DNA from: Phytophthora hibernalis
Taxonomy: Eukaryota; Oomycota; Peronosporomycetes; Peronosporales; Peronosporaceae
Length of the DNA stretch: 64,000 nucleotides
Assembly: GCA_012656075.1 (NCBI GenBank)
Contig: JAAKBF010000390.1
Coordinates: 992,001 to 1,056,000 of the forward strand
Direction: 5' to 3'
Positions 31,690 to 42,389 of this stretch are shown in pieces. The position numbers and the translations under genes were made by a program. The stretch's first letter is position 1. Each line of letters opens with the position of its first letter. The notes under the pieces are model-generated. The model made no database searches and had not been told where the DNA came from. It saw nothing but the letters and a program-made list of their open reading frames with translations.

Positions 31690-32940
31690 TGAGTTACAGT
31701 GCGGCGAGAGATGCATGGAAAATGGCCGACAAGTTTGCGCTAAGCGAGGACGGCGTGCTGTATATTATCGGAGCGACCCGTCGGTGGAGTAATGAAAAAC
31801 CGAGAGGAGACCAAGATGCGTCTGGCGGTACCCACAATGATGATTTAGGAAGTATTACAGAGTTGCCACGACTCGTTTGAAGGCGGCCACCAAGGCATCG
31901 CTCGAATATACTACCGAGCGAAAATGGATTATTATTGGATCGGACTGTACGCAGACGTTGAACGGTATGTGCGGTCCTGCCCAGACTGCAGCTCAAGCAA
32001 AAGTCGACCGCAGCTCAGAGGGTACTCTCCAGGGAATGGACTAATCGAGAGACCATTCCAGTTGGTGTCGATGGATTTTGTCATACATTGCCGAAGTCTC
32101 GGCGGGGAAATATCGCGCTGCTACTGTTTCAGTGATCGTTCACGGGATTCGTTATGGGGAAAGCCATGTCAGATACTACCACCTTAAAGGTTGCTTAGGC
32201 GTTCGAAGAGTGTGTCTACCGAAGGTTCGAAGCACCAACGATGATCCGTCATGACCGAGACTCTTGGTTCATGAGCGAGGTTTTCCAAGAATTTGCTGAG
32301 ATGATGCAATATCGGTCAAGGGCCAGGTTGAGTTATCGTCTGCAAGCAAACAGGCAGCCAGAACGACCGGTCAACACCGTCATGCAGTCAGTGAGAGTGT
32401 ATGCGGAAGACCCGCTGCAACAAGACTGGGACGAGATCGCCGAACGACTGGTCTTCGCTATCAACAACTCTCAAGACAGCACTCGGAAGGATACTCCGTT
32501 CTCCCTCGTTCATGGGTGGTATGCTCGGCCCACGCTGCGAGCGATGTCGTCGTCGCTAAAACGAGGATCCCGAGGGCAAACTGATGCGCTAGCGTGGCAC
32601 CGAGAAGTGAACCGACAACAAGAAATTGCATGGAAAATGGCGATGGAGTACCAGAAGGTCGACAAGGCTCGGAGAGCCAGCGAGCACAATGAGTCGCTTA
32701 ACCGACGAAAGCAGCAGCAGTACCGAGGATTACAGCGAAGGACAGCGAGAACAACGTTGCTCCGAATCGCGACGGGTCAGAGGTACCATTGGATGCCGAA
32801 AGGCAGGGAGCAACGACGGAAATCCACGGCAACGACACCTCAGACACCGGGCAGGAAGAGACTGGGGCATCACCGGAAAATACTGAAAAAGCACCGAGGT
32901 CTCTATTCAAGCCTGGGAGCAGGGTGTGGCTCTACATAGA
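31690..32940 (+). pseudogene. Gypsy integrase
   Basis: The zinc-binding segment ends in Ser-Cys-Pro-Asp-Cys (about 31975-31990). The core follows: first Asp in Ser-Met-Asp-Phe-Val (about 32070), second in Arg-His-Asp-Arg-Asp-Ser-Trp-Phe (about 32250), and a Glu in Gln-Pro-Glu-Arg-Pro (about 32355) at the expected spacing. A stop near 31880 and frame changes between 32100 and 32240 disable it. A C-terminal basic region leads toward the chromodomain. Confidence 0.8.
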
Positions 32941-33086
32941 ACGTGTGAAACCAGGAATCTAGCACACCGATGGCACGAGCCATTCCAGGTCAAGACGAAG
33001 GTTGAAGAGTTCGCGTATGAGCTAGAGCTGCCAGCTCGAAGTGGTTATCGGTTCTACCGGGTGGTGCATGTCTCACGCTCAAGGAA

Positions 33087-33425
33087 GTGAACGAATATGG
33101 CGATCGACCGAGGAGTCGGCTGACAGCTGATGTGACCGAGGATACGAGGATTGATTTTGACGAGAAGCTGTTGCCGGAAGATAGCTGGGAGCGTGACAGA
33201 GTGGCAGGCGAATACGAAATGGAGGCTATTCTGGACGATCACTCACCGCTAACGACAAGTACCAATCGCGCTGTCAGAGAGTTCAAGGTGAAGTGGGTCG
33301 GCCATGACGAGCCTAGCTGGGAACCAGCATCGAACTTGTCGTGCGGCGGGTTGCTCTACGACTACCTGCGAACCCAGCGCAGCGAACGACGACTCCAGAT
33401 GGTTCACGTGGCCGACGAGGACTAG
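33087..33425 (+). pseudogene. Gypsy integrase C-terminus with chromodomain
   Basis: A chromodomain of about 55 residues starts with Glu-Tyr-Glu-Met-Glu-Ala-Ile-Leu-Asp and continues with Phe-Lys-Val-Lys-Trp-Val-Gly and Trp-Glu-Pro-Ala-Ser-Asn-Leu, the aromatic and WEP positions of chromoviral integrases. Such domains steer integration to chromatin with particular histone marks. This piece is separated from the integrase core by frame breaks. Confidence 0.8.
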
Positions 33426-33789
33426 CTCGGAACGAAGATTGAACGACCTACGGGGTTGGTACAGCCCGTAGAGACAGATGAAAAGTGAGACTGTACCAGA
33501 ATGACAGTCATCGATCAATAGATGACCGGACCCCTTGGAAGCCTCGGTTGGATAATATGAGTGACGAATGGAACTGCCTGCGGGGTTTATGCAGCCCGCC
33601 GTGTCCGAAGAAGACGACTACTGCATTATAGTTTGTATATATGTATATGATGTGAACGAGCTCGAAGTGGGTTTGGATTAAGTGGAATTACGTGAGGGTG
33701 AACTACACCCGTAATGAACTACGGAGCTCGGACAGAGCGAGATTAGCAAGAGGAATGAATGACGAAGCACGGAAGAACACGACCGAGGC

Positions 33790-36700
33790 CTAGACGTCGG
33801 CAGAAGAAGCAAGGTCAGCCAACAGATCCAGGTTCGTTGTCTGGCCAGACGCGGACCCGCCGGTGGACGTTGGAGTAGCAGCGGGAGCGGCCGAGACCTC
33901 GGTTTGGCCATCATCATTTTCCTCCGCATCCGCTGGTCCTGGAGAAGCAGCAGCCGAAGCATGAGCGACCCACGGAGCTACGATCGAACTTGGGGCCAAG
34001 GATGGATCCCCCATGATACCCGATATCACTTCCTCCTCGGTCCTGCCACGAGGTACGAACAGCGGCACCGGAGAGTTGCACGGCGCGAACGTCGTGTTGA
34101 ACGGGTGACTGGAGGGTGCGTCGACCTAACAGTTCCGCCATAGTTGACGAGCATCCAGAGTTGCTAGCTCGCCGACCTAATTCTCGGACGTGGGAGCCCA
34201 CTCGATCACTTCGAACGAATACTGGAGGTAGCTGAGCTCCAACAAAAACTGGGTTGGCACTTTATGAGGCTTACCGGAACGTTCAACACACAACTCCCAA
34301 CAGCGATACACCATCTGCTGGCGCAAGTGATCCGCTCTGAGGTTCCGAGCCTTGTTGTTCTCAACCCACGCCGCCCGTAACGCTATGACCGAGGGATCAT
34401 CACCAAGCCTCTGAGTCATGCTCCGAAGGAAGGTTTCAATAGCAGAGACTTTGACCCAGTGGCGTCGCTCCCATAGCGCCAGACTGAGGCCTGCTTTCTC
34501 GGTCCGGTCGGTGGTGATGCCTTAGAACTGACGCCACATCTTGAAGAACCGAGCTAATCTGGTCGGCCCACCCGCAATGCGTCGGTGTTGGCCACCTTGC
34601 GGTCTTAGAAGAAACTAGTGACCCTGGAGGCGTCTGATGATTTCATCATCGGCTCCCCAGCATCATCAGAGTCTTCCCAAGCTTCGAAGTCGCCTATTCC
34701 GATCACCCCTAAAGATCGGTGACCCCGCCATCAACAGTGTCGTCGCAGTCAGTCTCGGCTGTACCTTCATCGGTTCCACCGGTCACGATCCAGTCTACTC
34801 CGACTACACCTATCGTACCGTCGGTTCTAGTATCGCGGCCGTCCTCCGCGTGATTGCCGTCGTCGGGTGGGGTGTTGGTCACCTCTTCGGTCACGACGCC
34901 CGTGACTTCGATGGTGATGTCTACTCCGGTTCCTGCGATTGTGGCCTCGGTCGTGTCTCCGTCCACTTCGTCGACTCCGGTTGGTTCGGTTGTAGGCGTT
35001 ACCAACACTCCGGCGACTCCTGCCGGACTTATCCACGGGCGTCTTCCGAGAGCTCTGTCTGTCGTCCGCCGTTCGCATACCCAAGTGACCCCCACGCTCT
35101 CAACCGTTCCGGCACTGACCCCAGCACCTTCGCCCGGCGGTGCCAGCTACGCCCGGAACACCTTCAAAACGTCTTGCACTGATGGCTGGTCCGTACTTGA
35201 CGCCCGGATTCACCGCTCGGGGCATGGTGCCAGGTCCATAATAGCAGCCTGACTCCGCCCATTTCTCGCGGTGTTGAGTTCCGTGCTCGGTGGTTGCCCT
35301 CCAGGCCATGGCGGATTGGACCAACCCTGGCCACCCATGGCAGCAAGTGCGGTTGAAGTTACCGGAGAGACCGTGCGGCTTCACTATTGACCAGCATCCA
35401 CCAGGCTCTAAGATCTCAACCCATGCCACTGTCACGACGAGGTGGTGAAACCACCGCTGAAGAAAATGATCCACATGCGATAATCGCAGCCGTCCGGGCA
35501 TCGGTGTCGACTTCATCACCCGACAAATCAATAACGTCGGCCGGGGTCGGAAGCACCGAGGACCCATAAGCGCTCAATCCACTCGGTGGCGACACCGGCG
35601 GAGACCCAGGTGGAGGACTCGGTGGCGCCACCGGCGGAGACCCGGTGCAGGACTCGGTGGCGACGCCGGCGGAGACCCAGGCGGAGGACTCGGTGGCGAC
35701 GCAGGTGGAGATCCAAGCGGAGGACTCGGTGGTGATCCACCCAGAGGCGACCCCTTGGAGAACCCGGCGAAGAAGACGCCGGTGTTTAACCTTGAGCTCG
35801 GCCTCTCAGGTACTGATATGGGTGGCCCAACCGCTTGCGAGCAGGGAGAGCCGACTTTGGTTAACACGTGGAGGGTGTGTCGGTGTCACCTGTGGTAGGT
35901 GGTACGCCGCCGGCGCCTGCTACCAAAGACACTTGCGGCGGTTCCGTCGACGCTGGGACACCGTCGGAATGAGGGGCATCATCCGAATCCTGGAGGCGTC
36001 CCCAGCAGCCGGCGATGACTTTGCGGAAGGCTTCGAACCGGCTTCCGAGCCGTGAGTTTCTTGACCATCGCCCTCCGACCTCTCCGAGGAAGCGCTACGG
36101 CTGCGCTTCGAAGTGATGCTCGGTGGCGTAATACCGATCAACTCCCAGAAGATGTCGTCAGCAGTGATGCCTAAAAGAGGACAGAAGGTCAGAAATGGAT
36201 GACATATCAAGGAAGCACAAGCACAACCCACCGGCGGAGGCAACGACCAATGTGTCGACATACGGTTCATGGAGAGCAGCGTGGCGGCGAAGGATGGTGT
36301 TCGCACGATTTAGACTTGCCACTTGAGCTTCAGGAGCTTGCACCTGGGGCGGTATTACTCTGACCGAGGCTTGGGCACACGCGTCAAGCGCAGCCCGAAG
36401 CTCGCCACTTGCTCAGTGTAAGCCACCAACCAGTTTTGAAGCGCTCGCGCTCCTGGTGGAGCCGTTGGGCGGAAGTCAACGAAGACGCGACCGAGGTCGC
36501 GCGAGCAGCCCATAGCTTCACGATGTGGCTCAGGGAGATCCTGTCCTCGGTGTCGGCGAGTTTGGCCTTGAGCTCAGCCACCTCGTCGCGGAGGTCAACG
36601 ACCAGCTCCGCCTCGCCCGGAGGAAGTTGGGCAGGGGCAACACCTGCTGACAAGACTTCATCGAGGTCTCTAGCATGTTACATGTACTCACCAAGGACGC

Positions 36701-37128
36701 TGGCGAGCCACATCGACGACGCGGTGGCCCAGATGGAGCAGGCGTTGCTCAACGAGGACCGGAAATGAAGGCTCGGTCATCGTAGCTGGAGGTGGAACCG
36801 TACCAGCAGTGTCGGTCGGACACCCCACCGAGACGAGACGGGTCGCGATGGCGCTGGGAGGCCCAGACGTCGATGCAGGTACACCGCCAAGCAGATACGC
36901 TAAGACGGGCGAGGCGTCGGGCGACGAGGAGGAGTCACTTGAGATAGACCGCCGAGAGCACCACCGCCGGCGAGGAGTACCAGCCCCATGCTGGGGAAGC
37001 GAAACCGAGGCCTCGGTGAAGCTGGGAGTGTCGGCAGGAGCATCGGCAGCTCCCTGGGAGCGAGCCTGGAGAATGGAGACAAAAGTGAACGAGAGTGAGA
37101 AGATGATCAAGGTATATGAAACAATCAA
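33790..37128 (-). pseudogene. antisense coding-like region between pol and 3' LTR
   Basis: On the minus strand a series of frames covers this 3.3-kb stretch with little interruption other than single stops and frame changes. In order of translation: a Ser/Pro-rich segment with a hydrophobic start (37128 down), a coiled-coil-like segment (Asp-Glu-Val-Ala-Glu-Leu-Lys-Ala-Lys-Leu, about 36560), a Ser/Arg-rich segment (about 36100), a Pro-rich tandem repeat (35585-35745), an acidic Thr/Asp/Gly-rich segment (34709-35095), an Arg/Trp-rich helical segment (34177-34419) and an Ala/Thr-rich tail (33790-34068). I recognise no known family. Extra and antisense ORFs at this position occur in some plant Ty3/Gypsy lineages. 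Whether it was one antisense gene is an inference. Confidence 0.55.
35585..35762. repeat. 36-bp tandem repeat in antisense region
   Basis: Four units starting ggtggcgac or similar, at 35585, 35621, 35656 and 35692, with lengths 36, 35, 36 and 36, then a partial fifth from 35728. On the minus strand it encodes a Ser-Pro-Pro-Pro-Gly repeat of 12 residues. The 35-bp unit shifts the frame, and it is where the minus-strand frame breaks. Confidence 0.8.
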
Positions 37129-37257
37129 GATGGAGAACGGCTTACCCCGCCGTCGGGGGCGATGGCTCGGAGAGCGGCAGCGGTGGCGTCGCTAAGAAGA
37201 AGTCATGGGACTGAGCAACGACACGCCACGACGCGAACTACTTGCGGAAGTTTGCGT

Positions 37258-37270
37258 CGAGGCGGGGAAG
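37258..37270 (+). promoter_or_regulatory. polypurine tract of Gypsy element
   Basis: The purine-rich sequence cgaggcggggaag ends one base before the 3' LTR start at 37272, the position where plus-strand synthesis is primed in LTR elements. Confidence 0.7.
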
Positions 37271-37271
37271 T

Positions 37272-38156
37272 TGTGGCGTTGGGTTTTGAGTGCTCGGTCG
37301 CCAGTCAGCAAGGTTGCCCTTGCTGAAGGAAAGTAACCAGCGTGCTCTGATTGGCGGGTTACATTCCCGCGCGGCAGTGACCAGGGCAGTTTAGTGACCG
37401 AGGCCTCGGTCGGGTATAATAAATTCCCGGCCGAGGGTACGAACCCTCGTTTGCACCCATTTCAGTTTCGTACCCTCGGTCTTATCGAGCCGGGTACAGG
37501 ATCACATACTGGGATTTGTTCACACTGGATATTTGTATTTACGTATAGGACTAGCTATAGGATTGACTACAAAGGCTCTCAGAGCCATAGATCAACAGAA
37601 ATAAATCAGCAGTCTTCCCCCAAGTCACCAAGGTTAAGTCCGTCTTCGGTAAGTCTAACTAGCTTATCTTAGGGTCTGGATACGCTCGGGTGGTGGGATT
37701 CCTGTCAGCGAGCCCAAGGTACATTGAACTGAGGGTTTGTTGCTGGTCACTCCAAGAGGTTAGAGTAGCCGAGTGTTGGGAGCGACGAGAAGCGTCGTTC
37801 CCCATATATTATAGTGGAACCGAGTGTTCCATGCATATTTTACTACCCACCGAGGTTTTACCTTGGCAAACCCGTATTAGGTTTGACAGCCGGTACCCTT
37901 CCTTCTGAGGGACTGCGGGGTTCACGCGAAAGCGCAATATTGCATCCTAGCCCTCGCTCGTGGTTAGTGGTGCAGATTATTGGGTTGGCCTAATACAACC
38001 TAGGTGTACAGGGCGTTCACATCCAACCCGGCGTAAGGGATCGTTCCTGGTCTTAAGGTTTGATCCAACGCTCGTTGACCTGACAAGGGGAGCGAGTGTT
38101 GTTGGTGGGACTCATACTATTCGGTAGTGAGAATTTCTGCGTGATCCTACACGACA
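37272..38156 (+). repeat. Gypsy 3' LTR
   Basis: Second copy of the 885-bp LTR, with the same TG...CA ends, followed directly by the 4-bp target duplication ggca at 38157-38160. Confidence 0.95.
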
Positions 38157-38160
38157 GGCA

Positions 38161-39569
38161 AGTTGTTCGTCATAAGGCTCGACTGGTTGTCAAGGGTACT
38201 CGCAACGACATGGCGTCGACTATGAAGAGTCGTACTCACCAGTAGCCTACCTGAACTCGATCCGTGCCAAGCTGGCGAAGTGCTGTACGGACGGAATGGA
38301 GATCGAGCAATGTGACGTCGACACCGCGTTCCTGTATGGCAAACTTGAAGAAGAGATCTACATGGAACTTCCCGAAGTTCTACGGGAGCTGCTGACGTTG
38401 GCTGAAGCTGAAGGCGAGGATGACGTCGTGTGTCTACTGCTGCAAAGTTTGTACGGACTCAAGCAGGCGTCTTGCGTTTGAAATGAGACCACCGACAAGC
38501 ACCTCAAAGACATGGGGTTTACGGCTGATGATGCTGATCCGTGCGTCTACACGAGAGACGACTGGGCCGACGAATGTGTGGTGTGCCTCTACGTTGATGA
38601 CATGCTGATTACATCGCAGGAAAGGGACGTCTTTGCGTCGGTGAAGGCTGGGATTGCGGAAACGTTCCGGATCAAGGACCTCGGAAGGGCCCGCTTCATT
38701 CTCGGCATTCAGATCGACTACAATATGGAGCGCAGAACGTTGGCCATCAGCCAACAGGCGTACGCGGCTTCAATCATCAAGAAGTTTGGTCAAGAGGACG
38801 CAAAGCCGTGTCTGGCACCGCTGGAGCCTGGTGTGCATCTGACCAAGGCTGACGAAGCCCAGACCGAAGAAGACAAGACTAAGATGAAATCGAAGCCTTA
38901 TCGGTCACTTGTCGGAAGTCTGATGTACTTGGCATAAGGAACGCGCCCGGACATTTCGGTTGCAGTTGCCAAACTTAGTCGTTTCCTGGAGAATTCTGGT
39001 GAGAAGCACTGGGACGCCGGCATCAAGGTGGTGCGGTACCTGTTGAAGACGAAGGATGTGGGCATCGTGTATGATGAACTACTGGGACACAGCTTGAAGC
39101 TTACTCCAATGCAGACTGGGCCGGCAACCGCGATGACCGACGCTCGGTGAGCGGGGTGATGCTGTGTGGTGCTCCTGTGGTGTGGCGCTCGACATTCCAG
39201 AAGACTGTCGCGCTGAGATCAACTGAAGCAGAGTATATGGCGCTAAGTGACTGTGTCAAGGAGTGCGTTTGGATGCGTCGTCTCCTGAAGGACATTGGTT
39301 AGGAGCAGAGTGAACCCACGGTGATATACGAAGACAACCAAGGCGTGATGGCTTTGGCGAAGAATGTCGCCTACCAGGCACGTACGAAGCACATTGACAT
39401 TCGCTTCCACTTCATTCGCGAGAAAGTGATTACCAAGGAAGTTGAGCTGGAGTATGTGGAGTCAAATAACCAACTCGCTGACTTCCTGACCAAGGGTCTG
39501 TCTACGAAAACTCTACGCTACTTGATGATGCGTGCTAACGTCGGACCTAAGCTCGAGACTTCGAATTGA
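38161..39569 (+). pseudogene. Copia reverse transcriptase and RNase H, C-terminal part
   Basis: Resumes the Copia polyprotein right after the Gypsy target duplication. Reverse transcriptase motifs are Cys-Asp-Val-Asp-Thr-Ala-Phe-Leu (about 38310-38335), Ser-Leu-Tyr-Gly-Leu-Lys-Gln-Ala (about 38445-38470) and the catalytic Tyr-Val-Asp-Asp (about 38590-38602). RNase H follows to 39569, ending with His-Ile-Asp-Ile-Arg-Phe-His-Phe and Leu-Ala-Asp-Phe-Leu-Thr-Lys-Gly. Breaks: frame changes near 38200 and 38470-38510, a stop at 38935-38937, a frame change near 39100 and a stop near 39300. Copia RNase H in oomycetes usually ends in this way, so the 3' coding end is complete. Confidence 0.85.
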
Positions 39570-39898
39570 GTGGGGTTTTGGGATTGCACTTCGTCGTCTG
39601 CTCGGTTGGATACCTTTAGGCACACGTCCTGCACGTGCTGGCGCGTGGCTGATGGGGTCAATATTTTAAATGACACGAACGTGGCGATCTAATTGGGTGG
39701 TTATCTGGGATCGGGATGATATGATTTGTCAGTACGGTTGAAGTCGGCACTGCATATGTGATTGGCATGCGTATTGACGAGACCGACCGTTCACGTCCCA
39801 TGTGTTCGTTCCCGTTGCATGGCACCATACAAATCTCAAGTGAAATGTTGGCGTTCCCGTCCCATCGGACCTGGGAGAAGCTAAGGAGCACCCGTTGG
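39570..39898. other. flank of Copia element, no LTR found
   Basis: A G/T-rich stretch directly follows the RNase H stop (39571-39583), where a Copia 3' LTR could begin. No matching 5' LTR exists before 21605, so the LTR cannot be proven. The rest shows no gene. Confidence 0.4.
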
Positions 39899-40278
39899 GG
39901 AGCACCGGTGCAAAAGAAGCTCTTAAATTAACAGTGCGTTATTTAATTACCGGTACAGTGCCAACCACTTCAACGCGTATAATACGAAACTTTGCCTGTT
40001 GCTACATAAATGTACCTGTACGTGGGCTGTATAATACGGAGTACGAATACATGCACAATGTGCATGCACTCGTATGCATTGCACATGCACATCTAATACC
40101 GATTTCATTCATTCACGTGCTCGTGCTCGGGTCCAACAAATACCATTTGCCGCTGCTCATTATCAACACACCTACGGTCATGCACAATTTGTTGCGACTG
40201 CCCAGATTCAAAGTTAGGGCCTTCGAAGACAACTAATTATTTTGTTTGCGGCTGAATCTGGTACATGTACTAGTATGG

Positions 40279-40312
<34 letters not shown>

Positions 40313-40876
40313 CAATTGCATCTGCTGCCACAAGTACAGGTAGGTGCCTTCTAGGCGAAATAGGAAGCTACTCAACTAATGTTATACTTCCTCTGTCAAC
40401 CTGAATTTCTTTCACTACAAAACCAAAGAATATTTCACCATTCGTCTAACCTGCGCTAGACCACCACAAATTCACTCTTCTCTAATATTTAGACTGTTTA
40501 CTTCGAAGTAGCTAGGACCAGGAGCCTACTAGCGCGAGTGAAGGCATCCTATTCGATAAGGCTGTAAGCACTATGTCTGCGAGGCTTTAGACTCCGCAAA
40601 CGCCAAGAATTTACCTGCAGGAAAATGATGCCGATACCGGTACGCGTTTAATTTCAGAGCTCATCCTGGCGATAGCGCACGGCCTTGTTCAAGTACACGC
40701 GCAACTTCGTATTATACGTACCCCGTATTATACAGCCCACGTACAGGTACATGTACAGCATGTATAGATGTAGCAACAGGCAAAGTTTCGTATTATACGC
40801 TTTGAAGTGGTTGGCACTGTACCGCTAATTAAATAACGCACTGTTAATTTAAGAGCTTCTTTTGCACCGGTGCTCC
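39899..40876. mobile_element. 978-bp element with ~150-bp terminal inverted repeats
   Basis: The left end (ggagcaccggtgcaaaag at 39899) and about 150 bp after it return as reverse complement at 40703-40876, with a few substitutions and one indel of about 15 bp. The interior holds an (AT)n run and short frames without domains. Long inverted repeats suggest a Mutator-like non-autonomous element, but I find no clean target duplication, so the class is uncertain. Confidence 0.75.
40282..40309. repeat. (AT)14 microsatellite
   Basis: Uninterrupted AT dinucleotide run near the centre of the 978-bp inverted-repeat element. Confidence 0.95.
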
Positions 40877-41196
40877 TTATTAATAACTTCTCCCATCGGC
40901 CGTTCCCGCTGCATATACATCTTCATACTAAATCAATCTCACTTTCGGGTATCTTTCCAACCCCTCCCCTCATCTCGACTACAGATTCCGCTAAGAAACT
41001 GAAAAAGGTGGACCTTCTAACCTCATCTGTGTCGGGAAAAATTATCACAATGAATACCTCGCAGACGGTAGCAAATCAGCAAATGTCTGATGCACAACTA
41101 TCCTCTGATTCTAACGACTTTGGAGGGGTATATGCTGAATGCAGTTTTCAGTTTCTCAGCGGAATCTCTTCCAAGCTACGTCTGCATTCGAAATTT
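40877..41196 (+). other. unrecognised sequence before CFAP47 fragment
   Basis: An open frame of 110 codons (40870-41202) covers it, rich in Ser and Thr, with no recognised domain. It ends six bases after the start of the displaced CFAP47 fragment and is not part of the parental gene. It may be the flank of the element that brought the fragment. Confidence 0.4.
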
Positions 41197-41947
41197 ACTT
41201 GACTACGCGGTTCGCCTCAGTAGGGACTGTGATTGAAGATACCCCAAAAACGTCGCGTAGGTCTGACTCCACCTTGAATATCTGCGAGTCTCCAGATCCG
41301 TTCCCACCAAGTGCGAAAACCTCAAAGTTGTGTACGATACTGGAGAGAGCTTGACAGGTGAGCACAACGTGGTCTTGAGCGAGTGGTTCTTCGCCATAGC
41401 CACTGAGCTCAAACTCAAATTGCTGCTGTGTCGCAGTATTCACGAGTACAAAGTTCTAGTCTCGTGGTACATCCACGACGGTGTGAACGTAAGCGGGTAT
41501 GTAGCTGATCGCTTAGCAGGTACCACAAGCGAAACCGGGCCTGAAAACATTGCTGCAGGCGGTTTACCTGCTGGAGCATTGCCAACAGTGTCAGTGTTAC
41601 CATTGCTGAAAATGGCTTTGAGCGATCACGCTGTATCTGTTGGGTTCGACAGTGGAATCTCCTGAATAATACTGTGGCGAGCTGGGGCTACAAACTCCAG
41701 TTGCGTCTTCACGTTCGGCTCTTTGACTTTGCAACCAGATCGTACACGCGCAAATCGCTGCTCCCACAAATTGTGTTTCGAGAACGAAGTAGCAACTTGC
41801 AAGCGTAGCGACCAGCATTTTTCGATTGAAAATCAATGAGGACACCATTGATACCAGCGATCACAGAGCGAGGGGTGCTGAGTCGTGCTTGGTTCGCCTT
41901 AAGTGGGACTTTTGGACCGAAAGAATCAACTCCAGCGCCATCCAAAC
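41197..41947 (-). pseudogene. displaced copy of a CFAP47 gene fragment
   Basis: About 750 bp matching 59952-60702 in the same orientation, at a constant offset of about 18,755 bp apart from small indels, and with a few per cent substitutions. It covers part of the Ig-like repeat region of the flagellar gene and has neither start nor promoter. At the site where the parent gene lacks one base (near 60577) this copy keeps the frame, while it has its own one-base loss near 41727. The left junction is near 41197; the right junction abuts the motif caagcctcggacgagctcg at 41948. Confidence 0.85.
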
Positions 41948-42059
41948 CAAGCCTCGGACGAGCTCGTGATGAGATCGGCTCGTGAGGTTAAATTAGGAGG
42001 CCTGAAACCTTACGAGTCGTGCTCGTGAGGTTTTGGACCTCCTCTTAAAACTTTACGAG
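41948..42059. repeat. terminal-like motif and 81-bp imperfect palindrome
   Basis: The motif caagcctcggacgagctcg (41948-41966) also occurs as reverse complement near 56889-56915, beside the direct repeat of the long-TIR transposon. Next to it, 41979-42016 and 42022-42059 are 38-bp arms of a palindrome with about ten mismatches and a 5-nt loop. This looks like the end of a dispersed foldback-type element. Confidence 0.6.
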
Positions 42060-42389
42060 CTCACTCGAGAGATGGATCACTCGACAGGTGAGCTCGTTCT
42101 TCTGCTGATCTTATTCGTCCAAAATCACTATTTTGCTTATTGGTCAATTTCAAGTGCAAGATATCTCGATCACAGAATAAATTCGCCCCCTCCTGCAGCT
42201 GATGGTGTTGACTCGTGCTCAAGCTGCCGCCTGCTGCTACTCAAGCTGCTGATCAAGCTGCTGCCTGCCGCCGCCCAAGGTGATGTCCAAGGTGCTGTCC
42301 AAGGTGGTGCTCAAGCTGCTGCTCAAGACAGTATGCAAGATATTGATCCTGAAGAAGACACTACTCTTGTAGGGTTTCAATCGCGCGAC

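Larger units (their letters stand above)
23963..38156 (+). mobile_element. Gypsy (Ty3) chromovirus-type LTR retrotransposon, 14.2 kb
   Basis: Complete element with two 885-bp LTRs, a primer binding site, gag, protease, reverse transcriptase, RNase H, integrase with C-terminal chromodomain, about 3.3 kb of antisense open sequence and a polypurine tract. The order RT-RNase H-integrase is that of Ty3/Gypsy. The LTRs differ by only about three substitutions and two one-base indels, which indicates a young insertion, yet the interior holds many stops and frameshifts. It inserted into a Copia element and itself carries a MITE in gag. It must have depended on proteins of an intact relative. Confidence 0.95.
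21605..39569 (+). mobile_element. Copia (Ty1) retrotransposon, 5'-truncated and split
   Basis: Coding order is gag, protease, integrase, reverse transcriptase, RNase H, the Copia order. The element is divided at 23962/38161 by the nested Gypsy insertion; the two parts of the reverse transcriptase gene meet in the same frame once the insertion and one copy of the 4-bp target duplication are discounted. I found no LTR, primer binding site or long terminal repeat at either end, and gag lacks its N-terminal part, so the 5' end is truncated around 21600. Several stops and frame changes in the Copia parts show it is inactive. Confidence 0.85.

Noticed and set aside
34637..35252. Long plus-strand frames in the Gypsy 3' region (for example 34637-35182) as genes
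   Set aside because: They are low-complexity shadows of the GC-rich antisense region; the minus-strand frames give a more plausible protein composition.
40282..40309. (AT)n run as an origin or regulatory element
   Set aside because: A plain microsatellite inside a transposable element; nothing suggests function.
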